Below are positions 1 to 5,498 of a DNA stretch of 14,649 bases, piece by piece. The notes under the pieces are model-generated. The model was not told where the DNA came from and searched no databases. It saw only the letters and a list, made by a program, of their open reading frames with translations. Source of the DNA: JBBTWO01 sp038062745 (GTDB lineage: Bacteria; Patescibacteriota; Microgenomatia; UBA8517); the NCBI GenBank assembly GCA_038062745.1, contig JBBTWO010000055.1, positions 1 to 14,649 of the forward strand, given 5' to 3'. How positions within the stretch are numbered: position 1 is the stretch's first letter; every line of letters starts with the position of its first letter. Position numbers and translations under genes: made by a program.

Positions 1-232
1 ACGCAGGGACGCAAAGGTTGGCTTACTACGGATGGAAATCGTAGGGAAAGCGTAAGAGTTTAAGCCAGCTTGACTGTGAGGCAGACATGCCAAACAGGTA
101 CGAAAGTAGGCTCTAGTGATCCTCCGATCGGTAATGGGTACCGACGGAGCTTAATGGATAAAAGCTACCCCGGGGATAACAGAGTAGTCGCATCCGAGAG
201 TCCATATCGACGATGCGGTTCGCTACCTCGAT
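1..232 (+). rRNA. rrl: 23S rRNA, upstream exon (5' end outside window)
   Basis: Large-subunit rRNA, domain V, entering the window at about E. coli position 2280. Recognisable conserved pieces are AAGGTTGGC, TAAGCCAGCTTGACTG, the GGATAAAAG stretch and CCGGGGATAACAG of the peptidyl-transferase centre. The segment ends CTACCTCGAT, where E. coli reads CACCTCGAUGUCGGCUC, so the exon stops after the equivalent of U2504. The match resumes exactly at 1180. The 5' boundary of the gene is outside the window. Confidence 0.96.
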
Positions 233-1179
233 AGAATGATGTCGCCTTTGACAGCAATGTCAGAGTGAATAATTTGGCTAATAACGGTGAAACCCTCTTG
301 CTTTCGATTATTCTTCGGAATAAACTGAAAGAATAAAGGGCAATACCGTGGGAAGTCGAAGAGGTAAATTAGTTGGCAAAGTTCTGGAAGCATATAAGAA
401 AGACCTTAAACTTTCTTCTGTTCAAATATCTATATTATGTGGATCTTTGTTAGGAGATGGTACTTTAGGACTTGGTTATAAAGCTTCTAATGCTAACTAC
501 AAGGTGGATCATGGTATTCCTCAAAAAGAATATGTTTTCTGGAAGTACGAAAAATTTAAAGAGTGGGTTTTAACTCCTCCTAAAATTAGTTTTCGTACAA
601 ATGAAAATGGTGAAAAGTATAAAAAATCATTTTGGTTTAGAACTGTTCGCCATCCAGAGATTACTTTCTTTAGAAATCTTTTTTATCCGCAAGGAAAAAA
701 GATAGTACCAAAGAATATTGAAAAATATTTAGATCCTCTTGGTTTCGCAGTTTGGATAATGGATGATGGAAGTTTCAATAGAGGTATGTATGACATAAGT
801 ACATATTCTTTTACAGAAACTGAAATCACATTATTACTGCAAGTTCTGAAAAACAAATTTGGTTTAGTTGGAAATTATTTCAACGATAGAGATATAGGTT
901 TTAGAATGTATTTTCCAAAATCTCAAACTATCAAAATAAGTTCTTTAATTTCGCCATATGTTATTCAGACTATGAAATATAAATTACCCCTTTTGACCCC
1001 GTAGAGACTGATCTCGAAAGAGAGAGATGGATAGCTCAGATTTTTCTTTAAGAAAAATCAAATTTTAGCTACCATAACATGCCAAGCACCCTTACTGAAC
1101 TATGAATAATACCTGATGCAAGTGTTATTGAAAGGGTGAAGATATAGTCCGTGCCTTTAGAAATAAAGGGAGAGCCATG
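233..1179 (+). mobile_element. Group I self-splicing intron in 23S rRNA (L2504 site), with homing endonuclease ORF
   Basis: A 947-nt insertion that precisely splits the conserved 23S loop. Joining 232 to 1180 restores ACCTCGAT|GTCGGCTC. The 5' exon ends in U and the intron ends in G (1179), as group I splicing requires. P1 can form between exon CGAT (229-232) and GTCG (241-244) with the usual U-G pair at the splice site. P2 is TGACA/TGTCA closed by a GCAA tetraloop (249-262). P4 is formed by P (around 282-290, ACGGT) and Q (around 341-350, ACCGT). P7 is formed by R (GACT, 1006-1009) and S (AGATATAGTCC, 1140-1150), a near-textbook S element. A P8-like hairpin lies at 1039-1059. The endonuclease ORF sits in the P6 region between Q and R. 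The subgroup was not determined. Confidence 0.93.
348..1004 (+). CDS. LAGLIDADG homing endonuclease (intron-encoded)
   Basis: A 218-aa site-specific DNA endonuclease expected to cut intronless 23S genes at the insertion site and so spread the intron. Two LAGLIDADG motifs are visible: ILCGSLLGDG (residues 29-38, acidic residue D37) and FAVWIMDDG (133-141, D140). This is a single-chain, two-motif enzyme, most like the LAGLIDADG_2 type common in rRNA introns. The start is GTG at 348, preceded by AAAGGG about 7 nt upstream. That GTG lies inside the Q element of the intron core, and the TAG stop (1002-1004) lies inside R, so coding and ribozyme core sequences overlap at both ends. The frame is intact and the acidic residues are present, so it may be active. 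The alternative function of such proteins is maturase activity, which cannot be judged from sequence. Confidence 0.92.
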   Translation: MGSRRGKLVGKVLEAYKKDLKLSSVQISILCGSLLGDGTLGLGYKASNANYKVDHGIPQKEYVFWKYEKFKEWVLTPPKISFRTNENGEKYKKSFWFRTVRHPEITFFRNLFYPQGKKIVPKNIEKYLDPLGFAVWIMDDGSFNRGMYDISTYSFTETEITLLLQVLKNKFGLVGNYFNDRDIGFRMYFPKSQTIKISSLISPYVIQTMKYKLPLLTP

Positions 1180-1557
<378 letters not shown>

Positions 1558-1670
1558 TTTTTTTTCTTTTCAAGTTTTTTGTGAAGAAGGACTTTTCGAT
1601 CTTTTCCTTTAAAGGTTATTAAGAAAACTTTTCAAGTTTTCAAATTTAATAAATTAAATTTTCAAAATAT
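1558..1670 (+). other. 23S-5S internal transcribed spacer
   Basis: An AT-rich spacer of about 113 nt with no tRNA. It holds a 13-nt direct repeat CTTTTCAAGTTTT at 1566-1578 and 1628-1640. The T-run at the start has no preceding hairpin, so it is not read as a terminator. The spacer is presumably removed during rRNA processing. Confidence 0.8.
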
Positions 1671-1791
1671 TGGTCTGGTGATTTGTGCGACATCGAACCA
1701 CCTGTTCTCATTCCGAACACAGAAGTGAAAGGTGTCAGCGGCGACGATAGTTTCCGGGCAACTGGGCGCGAAAATAGCTCATCGCCAGTCC
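1671..1791 (+). rRNA. rrf: 5S rRNA
   Basis: About 120 nt with 5S landmarks: CGAACCACCTG, ATTCCGAACACAGAAGTGAAA (loop B/C region) and GGGCGCGAAAATAGCTC. Helix I pairs GGTCTGGTGA (1672-1681) with TCGCCAGTCC (1782-1791), with one U-U mismatch and one G-U pair. This helix fixes both ends to within 1-2 bases. The last 17 nt belong to a tandemly repeated unit (see repeat at 1775). Confidence 0.95.
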
Positions 1792-1940
1792 TATGTTTTG
1801 AAAATAAAATGTGCGATTCGCTGGCTCCACGTCTAGTGTAGTAGCTCATCGCCAGTCCTATGTTTTGAAAATAAATGTGCGATTCGCTGGCTCCACTCTA
1901 GTGTAGTAGCTCATCGCCAGTCCTATGTTTTGAAAATAAA
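1775..1940 (+). repeat. Tandem triplication of the 5S rRNA 3' end plus flank
   Basis: Two full units (1775-1841, 67 bp; 1842-1906, 65 bp) and a partial third (1907-1940). Each begins TAGCTCATCGCCAGTCC, the exact 3' end of 5S rRNA, followed by TATGTTTTGAAAATAAA. The full units then carry TGTGCGATTCGCTGGCTCC and a TCTAGTGTAGT tail. Units 1 and 2 differ only by two single-base indels. The helix I 3' strand thus exists three times (1782-1791, 1849-1858, 1914-1923). Within a unit GCCAG can pair with CTGGC. The repeats are contiguous, not spaced like CRISPR. A recent slippage or unequal-crossover duplication is likely. Confidence 0.93.
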
Positions 1941-1944
1941 AATT

Positions 1945-1970
1945 AATCCACTGTAACAGGTGGATTTTTT
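1945..1970 (+). terminator. Intrinsic terminator of the rRNA operon
   Basis: The stem AATCCAC-TG / CAGGTGGATT (1945-1953 with 1957-1966, one bulged base, TAA loop) is followed directly by six T (1965-1970). It lies after the third copy of the 5S 3' end and before the S1 gene. It is the only convincing intrinsic terminator in the window. Confidence 0.85.
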
Positions 1971-1999
1971 GTGACATAAGAAGTACAATAGCCTATATC
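1971..1999 (+). promoter_or_regulatory. Candidate sigma70-type promoter of the S1 gene
   Basis: GTGACA (1971-1976, 5/6 to TTGACA), a 17-nt spacer, then TATATC (1994-1999, 4/6). An overlapping TATCAT at 1996 is an alternative -10. Transcription would begin near 2006, directly after the rRNA terminator. Moderate support only. Confidence 0.45.
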
Positions 2000-2005
2000 A
2001 TATAG

Positions 2006-2013
2006 AAAGGTGG
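2006..2013 (+). promoter_or_regulatory. Ribosome binding site of the S1 gene
   Basis: AAAGGTGG ends 9 nt before ATG 2023. It is the clearest Shine-Dalgarno-like sequence in the window. An out-of-frame ATG at 2019 is closer but opens only a 16-codon frame. Confidence 0.6.
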
Positions 2014-2022
2014 AAAAAATGA

Positions 2023-3099
2023 ATGAAAGCTACAACAATGGAAGAACTCCTAGCAGCACATGGAGGTAACGTTCGTTCCTTCAGACGTGGTGAGAGAGTA
2101 GAAGCAACCCTTACAAATCTTTTTAAGAATTCAGCAACTTTTGATATCGGCGGTAAAGCAGAAGGCATGCTTATTGATCTTTACTTCAACGAATCTAAAG
2201 ACTATGTACGAGGTATGAAAGTTGGCGACAAAGTTCAAGCCGTTGTCATTAACCCTGAAACTCCAGATGGGGCAGTCCTTCTTTCTCTGAGAAACGCAGC
2301 CTATGATTCAGTTTGGGAGAGATTAAAAGAAATTAAAGAAAAAGGCAAGATCTTAAGTGTCAAAATAACAGGCGTTAGTGGAAATGGATTGACTGCTGAT
2401 TTTGAATCTGTTTCAGGCTACATTCCCCAAGCAAATCTGGGAAAGAAAGCACAAGAGAACTTTGAAGATTTAATTGATCAACACTTAAAAGTGAAAGTTA
2501 TTGAAATAGATAAAACAAAAGACAGAGTAGTATTTTCCGAGAAAGCAGTTTCTGAAGCCGAAAGCATGGAACTTAATCAAAAGGCTGTAGAAAGCGTGAA
2601 AGAGGGTGAAACATATGAAGCAGTAGTCACTCAAAATACTTCCTTTGGCTCATTTGTTGAATTGAAAGCCAAAGTAAATGGCAAAGTTGTTCCTGTAGAA
2701 GGATTGGTACATGTATCAGAACTTTCTTGGGAAAAAGTTGCAGATCCATCATCTGTTGTAAAAGTAGGGGACAAGTTAAAAGTTATGGTTTTGGGACCAA
2801 GGGATGGCAAACTTGCATTATCAGTTAAACATGCACAAGATGACCCTTGGAAGACAATTGCAGATAAATATCAAAAAGACACAAAAGTAAAAGGAACCAT
2901 TACCAAACAATCTGATTATGGTATGTTTGTTCAACTAGAGCCTGGTATTGAAGGACTAGTTCACATGACAAAGATAGCTCCAGGAACAAGATTTGAGACC
3001 GGCCAAGAAGTGAATGTATGTGTAGAAGAAATTGACCCAATTCAGCGAAAAATCTCCTTAGGTATGGTCTTAACTGCTAAGCCGGTTAATTATAGATAA
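2023..3099 (+). CDS. rpsA: 30S ribosomal protein S1 (four S1 domains)
   Basis: A 358-aa protein that helps the 30S subunit bind mRNA. Four S1/OB-fold repeats are seen at about residues 20-92, 105-175, 190-270 and 285-352. The third carries SFGSFVEL and GLVHVSELSW, and the fourth SDYGMFVQLEPGIEGLVHMTKI followed by RKISLGM; both are hallmarks of S1 repeats. E. coli S1 has six repeats and about 557 residues, so this is the short form seen in several phyla. Start ATG 2023 is preferred because of the AAAGGTGG 9 nt upstream; ATG 2038 is an in-frame alternative. It lies just after the rRNA operon terminator and its stop TAA directly abuts the next gene. Another S1-domain RNA-binding protein is possible but less likely. 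Confidence 0.9.
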   Translation: MKATTMEELLAAHGGNVRSFRRGERVEATLTNLFKNSATFDIGGKAEGMLIDLYFNESKDYVRGMKVGDKVQAVVINPETPDGAVLLSLRNAAYDSVWERLKEIKEKGKILSVKITGVSGNGLTADFESVSGYIPQANLGKKAQENFEDLIDQHLKVKVIEIDKTKDRVVFSEKAVSEAESMELNQKAVESVKEGETYEAVVTQNTSFGSFVELKAKVNGKVVPVEGLVHVSELSWEKVADPSSVVKVGDKLKVMVLGPRDGKLALSVKHAQDDPWKTIADKYQKDTKVKGTITKQSDYGMFVQLEPGIEGLVHMTKIAPGTRFETGQEVNVCVEEIDPIQRKISLGMVLTAKPVNYR

Positions 3100-3633
3100 A
3101 TGCTTCCCTGCGAGTTATCAATAGAACAAATCATTAATAGTGAAGATTTCGTCTTCATCGCTGATGGAGTTGATTCATCAGTTTATAGATACCAGGATAA
3201 AGCTATAAAAATATATGACAATGGCGGCTTTGTCCTAAGTTTCTACACAGAGATAATTAATAAGTCATCTCTATACTTGAATAATAATCCCAAGTTTTTT
3301 ACTTTACCATCAGGTGACAGAATTCCAATCACAATTAACCCGATTGATTGTGTCAGAGAAGAGAATGGAAACTTTAGTACAATATCTCCTTTTGTTGAGG
3401 GATTAAATTTAATCGATCTGTTAAATGGAGAGGATTGTGAAGATGTATTTGGAATGGAACTTTTGGAACTTAAGTTTAGAATTATGGGCATTATTAGAAC
3501 TATTGGAAAAGATTTGCAGAAAAATTTTGATTTGTCAGAATTTAATATTTTAGCTATGAATGTAAAGTTAACACCCAATTCAATTGTTATAACAGACTTT
3601 GGATTAAGTATTGAGGATATAAAACCTATTTGA
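3100..3633 (+). CDS. Small atypical protein kinase-like protein (RIO/Bud32-like)
   Basis: A 177-aa protein with kinase-fold motifs in the right order: a short nucleotide-loop-like stretch GVDSSVYRY (23-31), KAIKIY with candidate ATP-binding K37, a possible helix-C E51, hinge-like SPFVEGLNLIDLL (96-108), catalytic loop FDLSEFNIL (143-151, D144 and N149) and TDFGLS (165-170, metal-binding D166). DLSEFN resembles the RIO kinase loop and DFGLS resembles Bud32. The protein stops seven residues after DFGLS, so there is no activation segment or large C-lobe, and the usual His before the catalytic Asp is Phe. ATG 3100 follows the S1 stop codon with no gap, so expression is probably coupled to S1. A role in translation or ribosome assembly is only an inference from that linkage. 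A pseudokinase or small-molecule kinase is possible. The product has no signal peptide and is presumably cytoplasmic. Confidence 0.7.
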   Translation: MLPCELSIEQIINSEDFVFIADGVDSSVYRYQDKAIKIYDNGGFVLSFYTEIINKSSLYLNNNPKFFTLPSGDRIPITINPIDCVREENGNFSTISPFVEGLNLIDLLNGEDCEDVFGMELLELKFRIMGIIRTIGKDLQKNFDLSEFNILAMNVKLTPNSIVITDFGLSIEDIKPI

Positions 3634-3658
3634 CCAGATATTGTAACTACTGTATAAA
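3630..3658 (+). promoter_or_regulatory. Promoter of radA (overlaps kinase stop codon)
   Basis: TTGACC (3630-3635), a 17-nt spacer and TATAAA (3653-3658). The TGA stop of the kinase gene (3631-3633) forms the core of the -35 box. Predicted transcription start is about 3665, which is the A of the radA ATG, so the mRNA should be leaderless. Confidence 0.7.
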
Positions 3659-3664
3659 AGATGA

Positions 3665-4978
3665 ATGGCCAAGTTAATCTCCAAGTATATATGTCAGCAG
3701 TGTGGATATGAATCAACTAAATGGATGGGGAAATGTCCTGACTGTGGTACTTGGAATTCTTTTGTCGAATCAGTTGTTGAAACTAAATCTGGCAGTAAAA
3801 ACAAAAGAAGTGGAAGTGTAGTTATTACTCCACAGAACTTAACTGAAGTAAAACTATCAAAGACGCCTCGGACTTCAACTAAAATATCAGAACTTGATCG
3901 GGTATTGGGTGGTGGAATAGTAAATGGCCAAGTAACTTTAATTGCAGGTGAACCTGGAATTGGAAAGTCCACAATACTATTACAAGTGGCCGATAACATG
4001 GGAAAAATACTCTATGTCTCTGGAGAAGAATCTGCCACTCAAATTAAGCTCCGTGCCGAAAGACTTGGTATTAAAAGCAAAGACATCCAACTTATGGAGT
4101 CAACAGATATAGATAGTATAGTTGAAACGGCCGAGAGTATAAAGTCTGACTTGGGATTATTAATAGTAGACAGTATTCAAACAGTTTCCACTTCTGATCT
4201 CACCGGGCTTGCAGGATCTGTTGGCCAGGTAAGAGAGTCAGCATTTAGACTTGTAAAGTTTGCCAAAGCAAATGGCATACCCGTTATTGTTGTTGGTCAC
4301 GTAACAAAGCAAGGTTCAGTTGCAGGACCATCGGTACTAGCACATATTGTTGATACTGTTGTTTGGTTTGAAGGTGATAAAAATCTGCAATACAGGTTAC
4401 TTCGGGCTATGAAGAATCGGTTTGGATCAACAGATGAGGTGGGAATATTTACTATGGAGGAGAAAGGCCTTATGTGTGTAGAAGAAACATCCAAGATGTT
4501 TTTGTCAGATGAGCGAAAAAATGTGGCTGGATCAGTCACAACTTCTATTATGGAAGGCACACGCCCCATACTTATTGAGGTTCAGTCACTTGTTGTTACA
4601 TCAAAACTTGCCTTTCCAAAACGAGTAGCTCAAGGAGTCGATAGTAAGCGAATAGAGCTTATTTTAGCCATTTTACAAAGACGGGCTGGAATTCCAGTTG
4701 GCGACTATGATGTCTATGTAAATGTTGTTGGAGGTATAGTGGTAAAAGATCCGTCAGCGGATTTGGCAATTGCCCTGTCGGTTGCCTCGTCATATTTTGA
4801 CAAACCAGTTTCCAAAAACACCGTTGCCGTTGGAGAAGTTGATTTGTTGGGAGATATCAGACCAATACGGGGAATTGAGAAAATTGTTAAGGATGCCAAA
4901 AGACAGGGCTTTAGTAATATTGTCTCAAATACCGATTTCAAATATTTAACCGATGCAATTAAGGCTCTGCTTCTATAG
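3665..4978 (+). CDS. radA: DNA repair protein RadA (Sms)
   Basis: A 437-aa RecA-like ATPase acting in recombination intermediate processing and branch migration. The domains are: an N-terminal C4 zinc finger (C10, C13, C24, C27); Walker A GEPGIGKST (95-103); Walker B LLIVDS (165-170); the RadA-specific KNRFGST motif (250-256); and a C-terminal Lon-protease-like domain from about 290 with VNVVGGIVVKDPSADLAIAL. The length is close to the family norm (about 450-460). ATG 3665 is chosen because the zinc finger begins within ten residues and the promoter predicts transcription starting at this ATG. An out-of-frame ATG lies at 3661. No Shine-Dalgarno is visible. It is separated from the kinase gene by only 31 nt. 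Confidence 0.95.
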   Translation: MAKLISKYICQQCGYESTKWMGKCPDCGTWNSFVESVVETKSGSKNKRSGSVVITPQNLTEVKLSKTPRTSTKISELDRVLGGGIVNGQVTLIAGEPGIGKSTILLQVADNMGKILYVSGEESATQIKLRAERLGIKSKDIQLMESTDIDSIVETAESIKSDLGLLIVDSIQTVSTSDLTGLAGSVGQVRESAFRLVKFAKANGIPVIVVGHVTKQGSVAGPSVLAHIVDTVVWFEGDKNLQYRLLRAMKNRFGSTDEVGIFTMEEKGLMCVEETSKMFLSDERKNVAGSVTTSIMEGTRPILIEVQSLVVTSKLAFPKRVAQGVDSKRIELILAILQRRAGIPVGDYDVYVNVVGGIVVKDPSADLAIALSVASSYFDKPVSKNTVAVGEVDLLGDIRPIRGIEKIVKDAKRQGFSNIVSNTDFKYLTDAIKALLL

Positions 4979-4990
4979 GTTTTCAACAAG

Positions 4991-4999
4991 TTATCCACA
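4991..4999 (+). promoter_or_regulatory. Perfect DnaA box
   Basis: TTATCCACA, identical to the strongest E. coli DnaA box, lies 12 nt after the radA stop. It is a single copy with no dnaA or dnaN nearby, so it is not evidence for a replication origin. It may titrate DnaA or regulate, or be chance in AT-rich DNA. Confidence 0.45.
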
Positions 5000-5036
5000 A
5001 CCGTTAGTGTAGGTAAAAATATCCCGCATTACAGGC

Positions 5037-5086
5037 ATTAATTGCCTATTAATAATTATAGGTATAGTGGGGAATTGGCAATTAAT
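5037..5086. repeat. Inverted repeat with nested hairpin
   Basis: ATTAATTGCC (5037-5046) and GGCAATTAAT (5077-5086) are perfect 10-bp inverted repeats. Between them CCTAT (5045-5049) can pair with ATAGG (5058-5062). No T-run follows, so a terminator is not supported. The arrangement could be a cruciform or a protein-binding site between radA and the next promoter. Confidence 0.6.
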
Positions 5087-5098
5087 TTATTATGGGAT

Positions 5099-5128
5099 TT
5101 GACAAACTGTTTGGAGGAGAGCTAAAAT
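5099..5128 (+). promoter_or_regulatory. Promoter upstream of a candidate small RNA
   Basis: Perfect TTGACA (5099-5104), an 18-nt spacer and TAAAAT (5123-5128, 5/6). Predicted start is about 5135. No convincing protein gene follows for more than 350 nt, so it probably drives a non-coding RNA or a very small ORF. Confidence 0.6.
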
Positions 5129-5134
5129 GTATTC

Positions 5135-5232
5135 GTACCTTAGAAAACAAAAAAAAGAGCAGCGCTGTCGATAGGTTTTGGCTAAGCGTGAACTATTTCC
5201 AAACTCTCTACGAACAGAAATGCTCTTTTTAT
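5135..5232 (+). ncRNA. Candidate small structured RNA (unknown family)
   Basis: The predicted transcript begins at the promoter above and folds into a long interrupted hairpin. The basal stem is AAAAAGAGCA (5152-5161) with TGCTCTTTTT (5221-5230). Inner helices include CTGT/ACAG, TAG/CTA and GTTTTGG/CCAAAC (one bulge). The 3' arm ends in five T, which could also stop transcription. No 6S, SRP, RNase P or tmRNA signature was found. The 9-mer TATTCGTAC flanks it at 5130-5138 and 5230-5238, exactly 100 bp apart. A 16-codon hydrophobic ORF (5220-5270) starts in the 3' arm and would be an alternative product. The ends are estimates. Confidence 0.4.
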
Positions 5233-5324
5233 TCGTACTACTTTTTCAGGCAGGTAAATGTAAAAAGTAATACAAGAATAGACTAGAGATTATGTAATTA
5301 GTTGTCAATATGCATTTAGTCGAT

Positions 5325-5387
5325 TTGGCCTTAGTAGTGACGGGTGGAGTGTAGGGCAGGCATACCACTCGTCTCTCCTGGGGCCAA
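5325..5387 (+). ncRNA. Strong two-part RNA hairpin, function unknown
   Basis: TTGGCCTTAG (5325-5334) pairs fully with CTGGGGCCAA (5378-5387), using G-U pairs. After a symmetric 4x4 internal loop, GACGGGTGG (5339-5347) pairs fully with CCACTCGTC (5365-5373) around a 17-nt loop. It is followed by TTTTG, so it might serve as a weak terminator for the upstream transcript. Its GC content stands out in an AT-rich region, which suggests conserved structure. The SRP GGTCAGG motif is absent. Confidence 0.45.
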
Positions 5388-5422
5388 TTTTGTTTAAACT
5401 CCTACATTTTTCTTACAATTTT

Positions 5423-5441
5423 AGAGGTTGATAGAGGTTGA
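5423..5441 (+). repeat. Direct repeat upstream of the surface-operon promoter (possible operator)
   Basis: AGAGGTTGA occurs at 5423-5431 and 5433-5441, a 10-bp period of about one helical turn, ending 4 bp before the -35 box. This position fits an activator or repressor site. No regulator gene is in the window. Confidence 0.45.
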
Positions 5442-5445
5442 GAAT

Positions 5446-5474
5446 TTGCATTTCACATGTTTCCCCCCTATAAT
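5446..5474 (+). promoter_or_regulatory. Promoter of the LPXTG-sortase operon
   Basis: TTGCAT (5446-5451), a 17-nt spacer and a perfect TATAAT (5469-5474). Predicted start is about 5481, giving an 18-nt leader before ATG 5499. This rules out the upstream in-frame ATG at 5457, which lies inside the promoter. Confidence 0.82.
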
Positions 5475-5498
5475 ACGCACAACTGCTCAGTATTTATT

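Noticed and set aside
1775..1940. CRISPR-like repeats
   Set aside because: The repeats are contiguous, with no unique spacers, and derive from the 5S 3' end.
2019..2066. ATG 2019 near the S1 Shine-Dalgarno
   Set aside because: It opens only a 16-codon frame (15 residues) out of register with S1.
5220..5270. 16-codon ORF for a hydrophobic peptide with a basic end (starts MLFLFVLLF), toxin-like
   Set aside because: No Shine-Dalgarno and no antitoxin RNA seen; such short hydrophobic frames arise by chance in T-rich DNA. Mentioned in the small-RNA entry only.
5092..5286. 64-codon open frame starting at ATG 5092
   Set aside because: Its ATG lies upstream of the -35 box of a strong promoter, the composition is not protein-like, and the frame crosses the hairpin arms.
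5457..5498. Upstream in-frame ATG 5457 as start of the LPXTG protein
   Set aside because: It lies between the -35 and -10 boxes, so it would not be in the mRNA, and starting at 5499 gives a proper signal segment.
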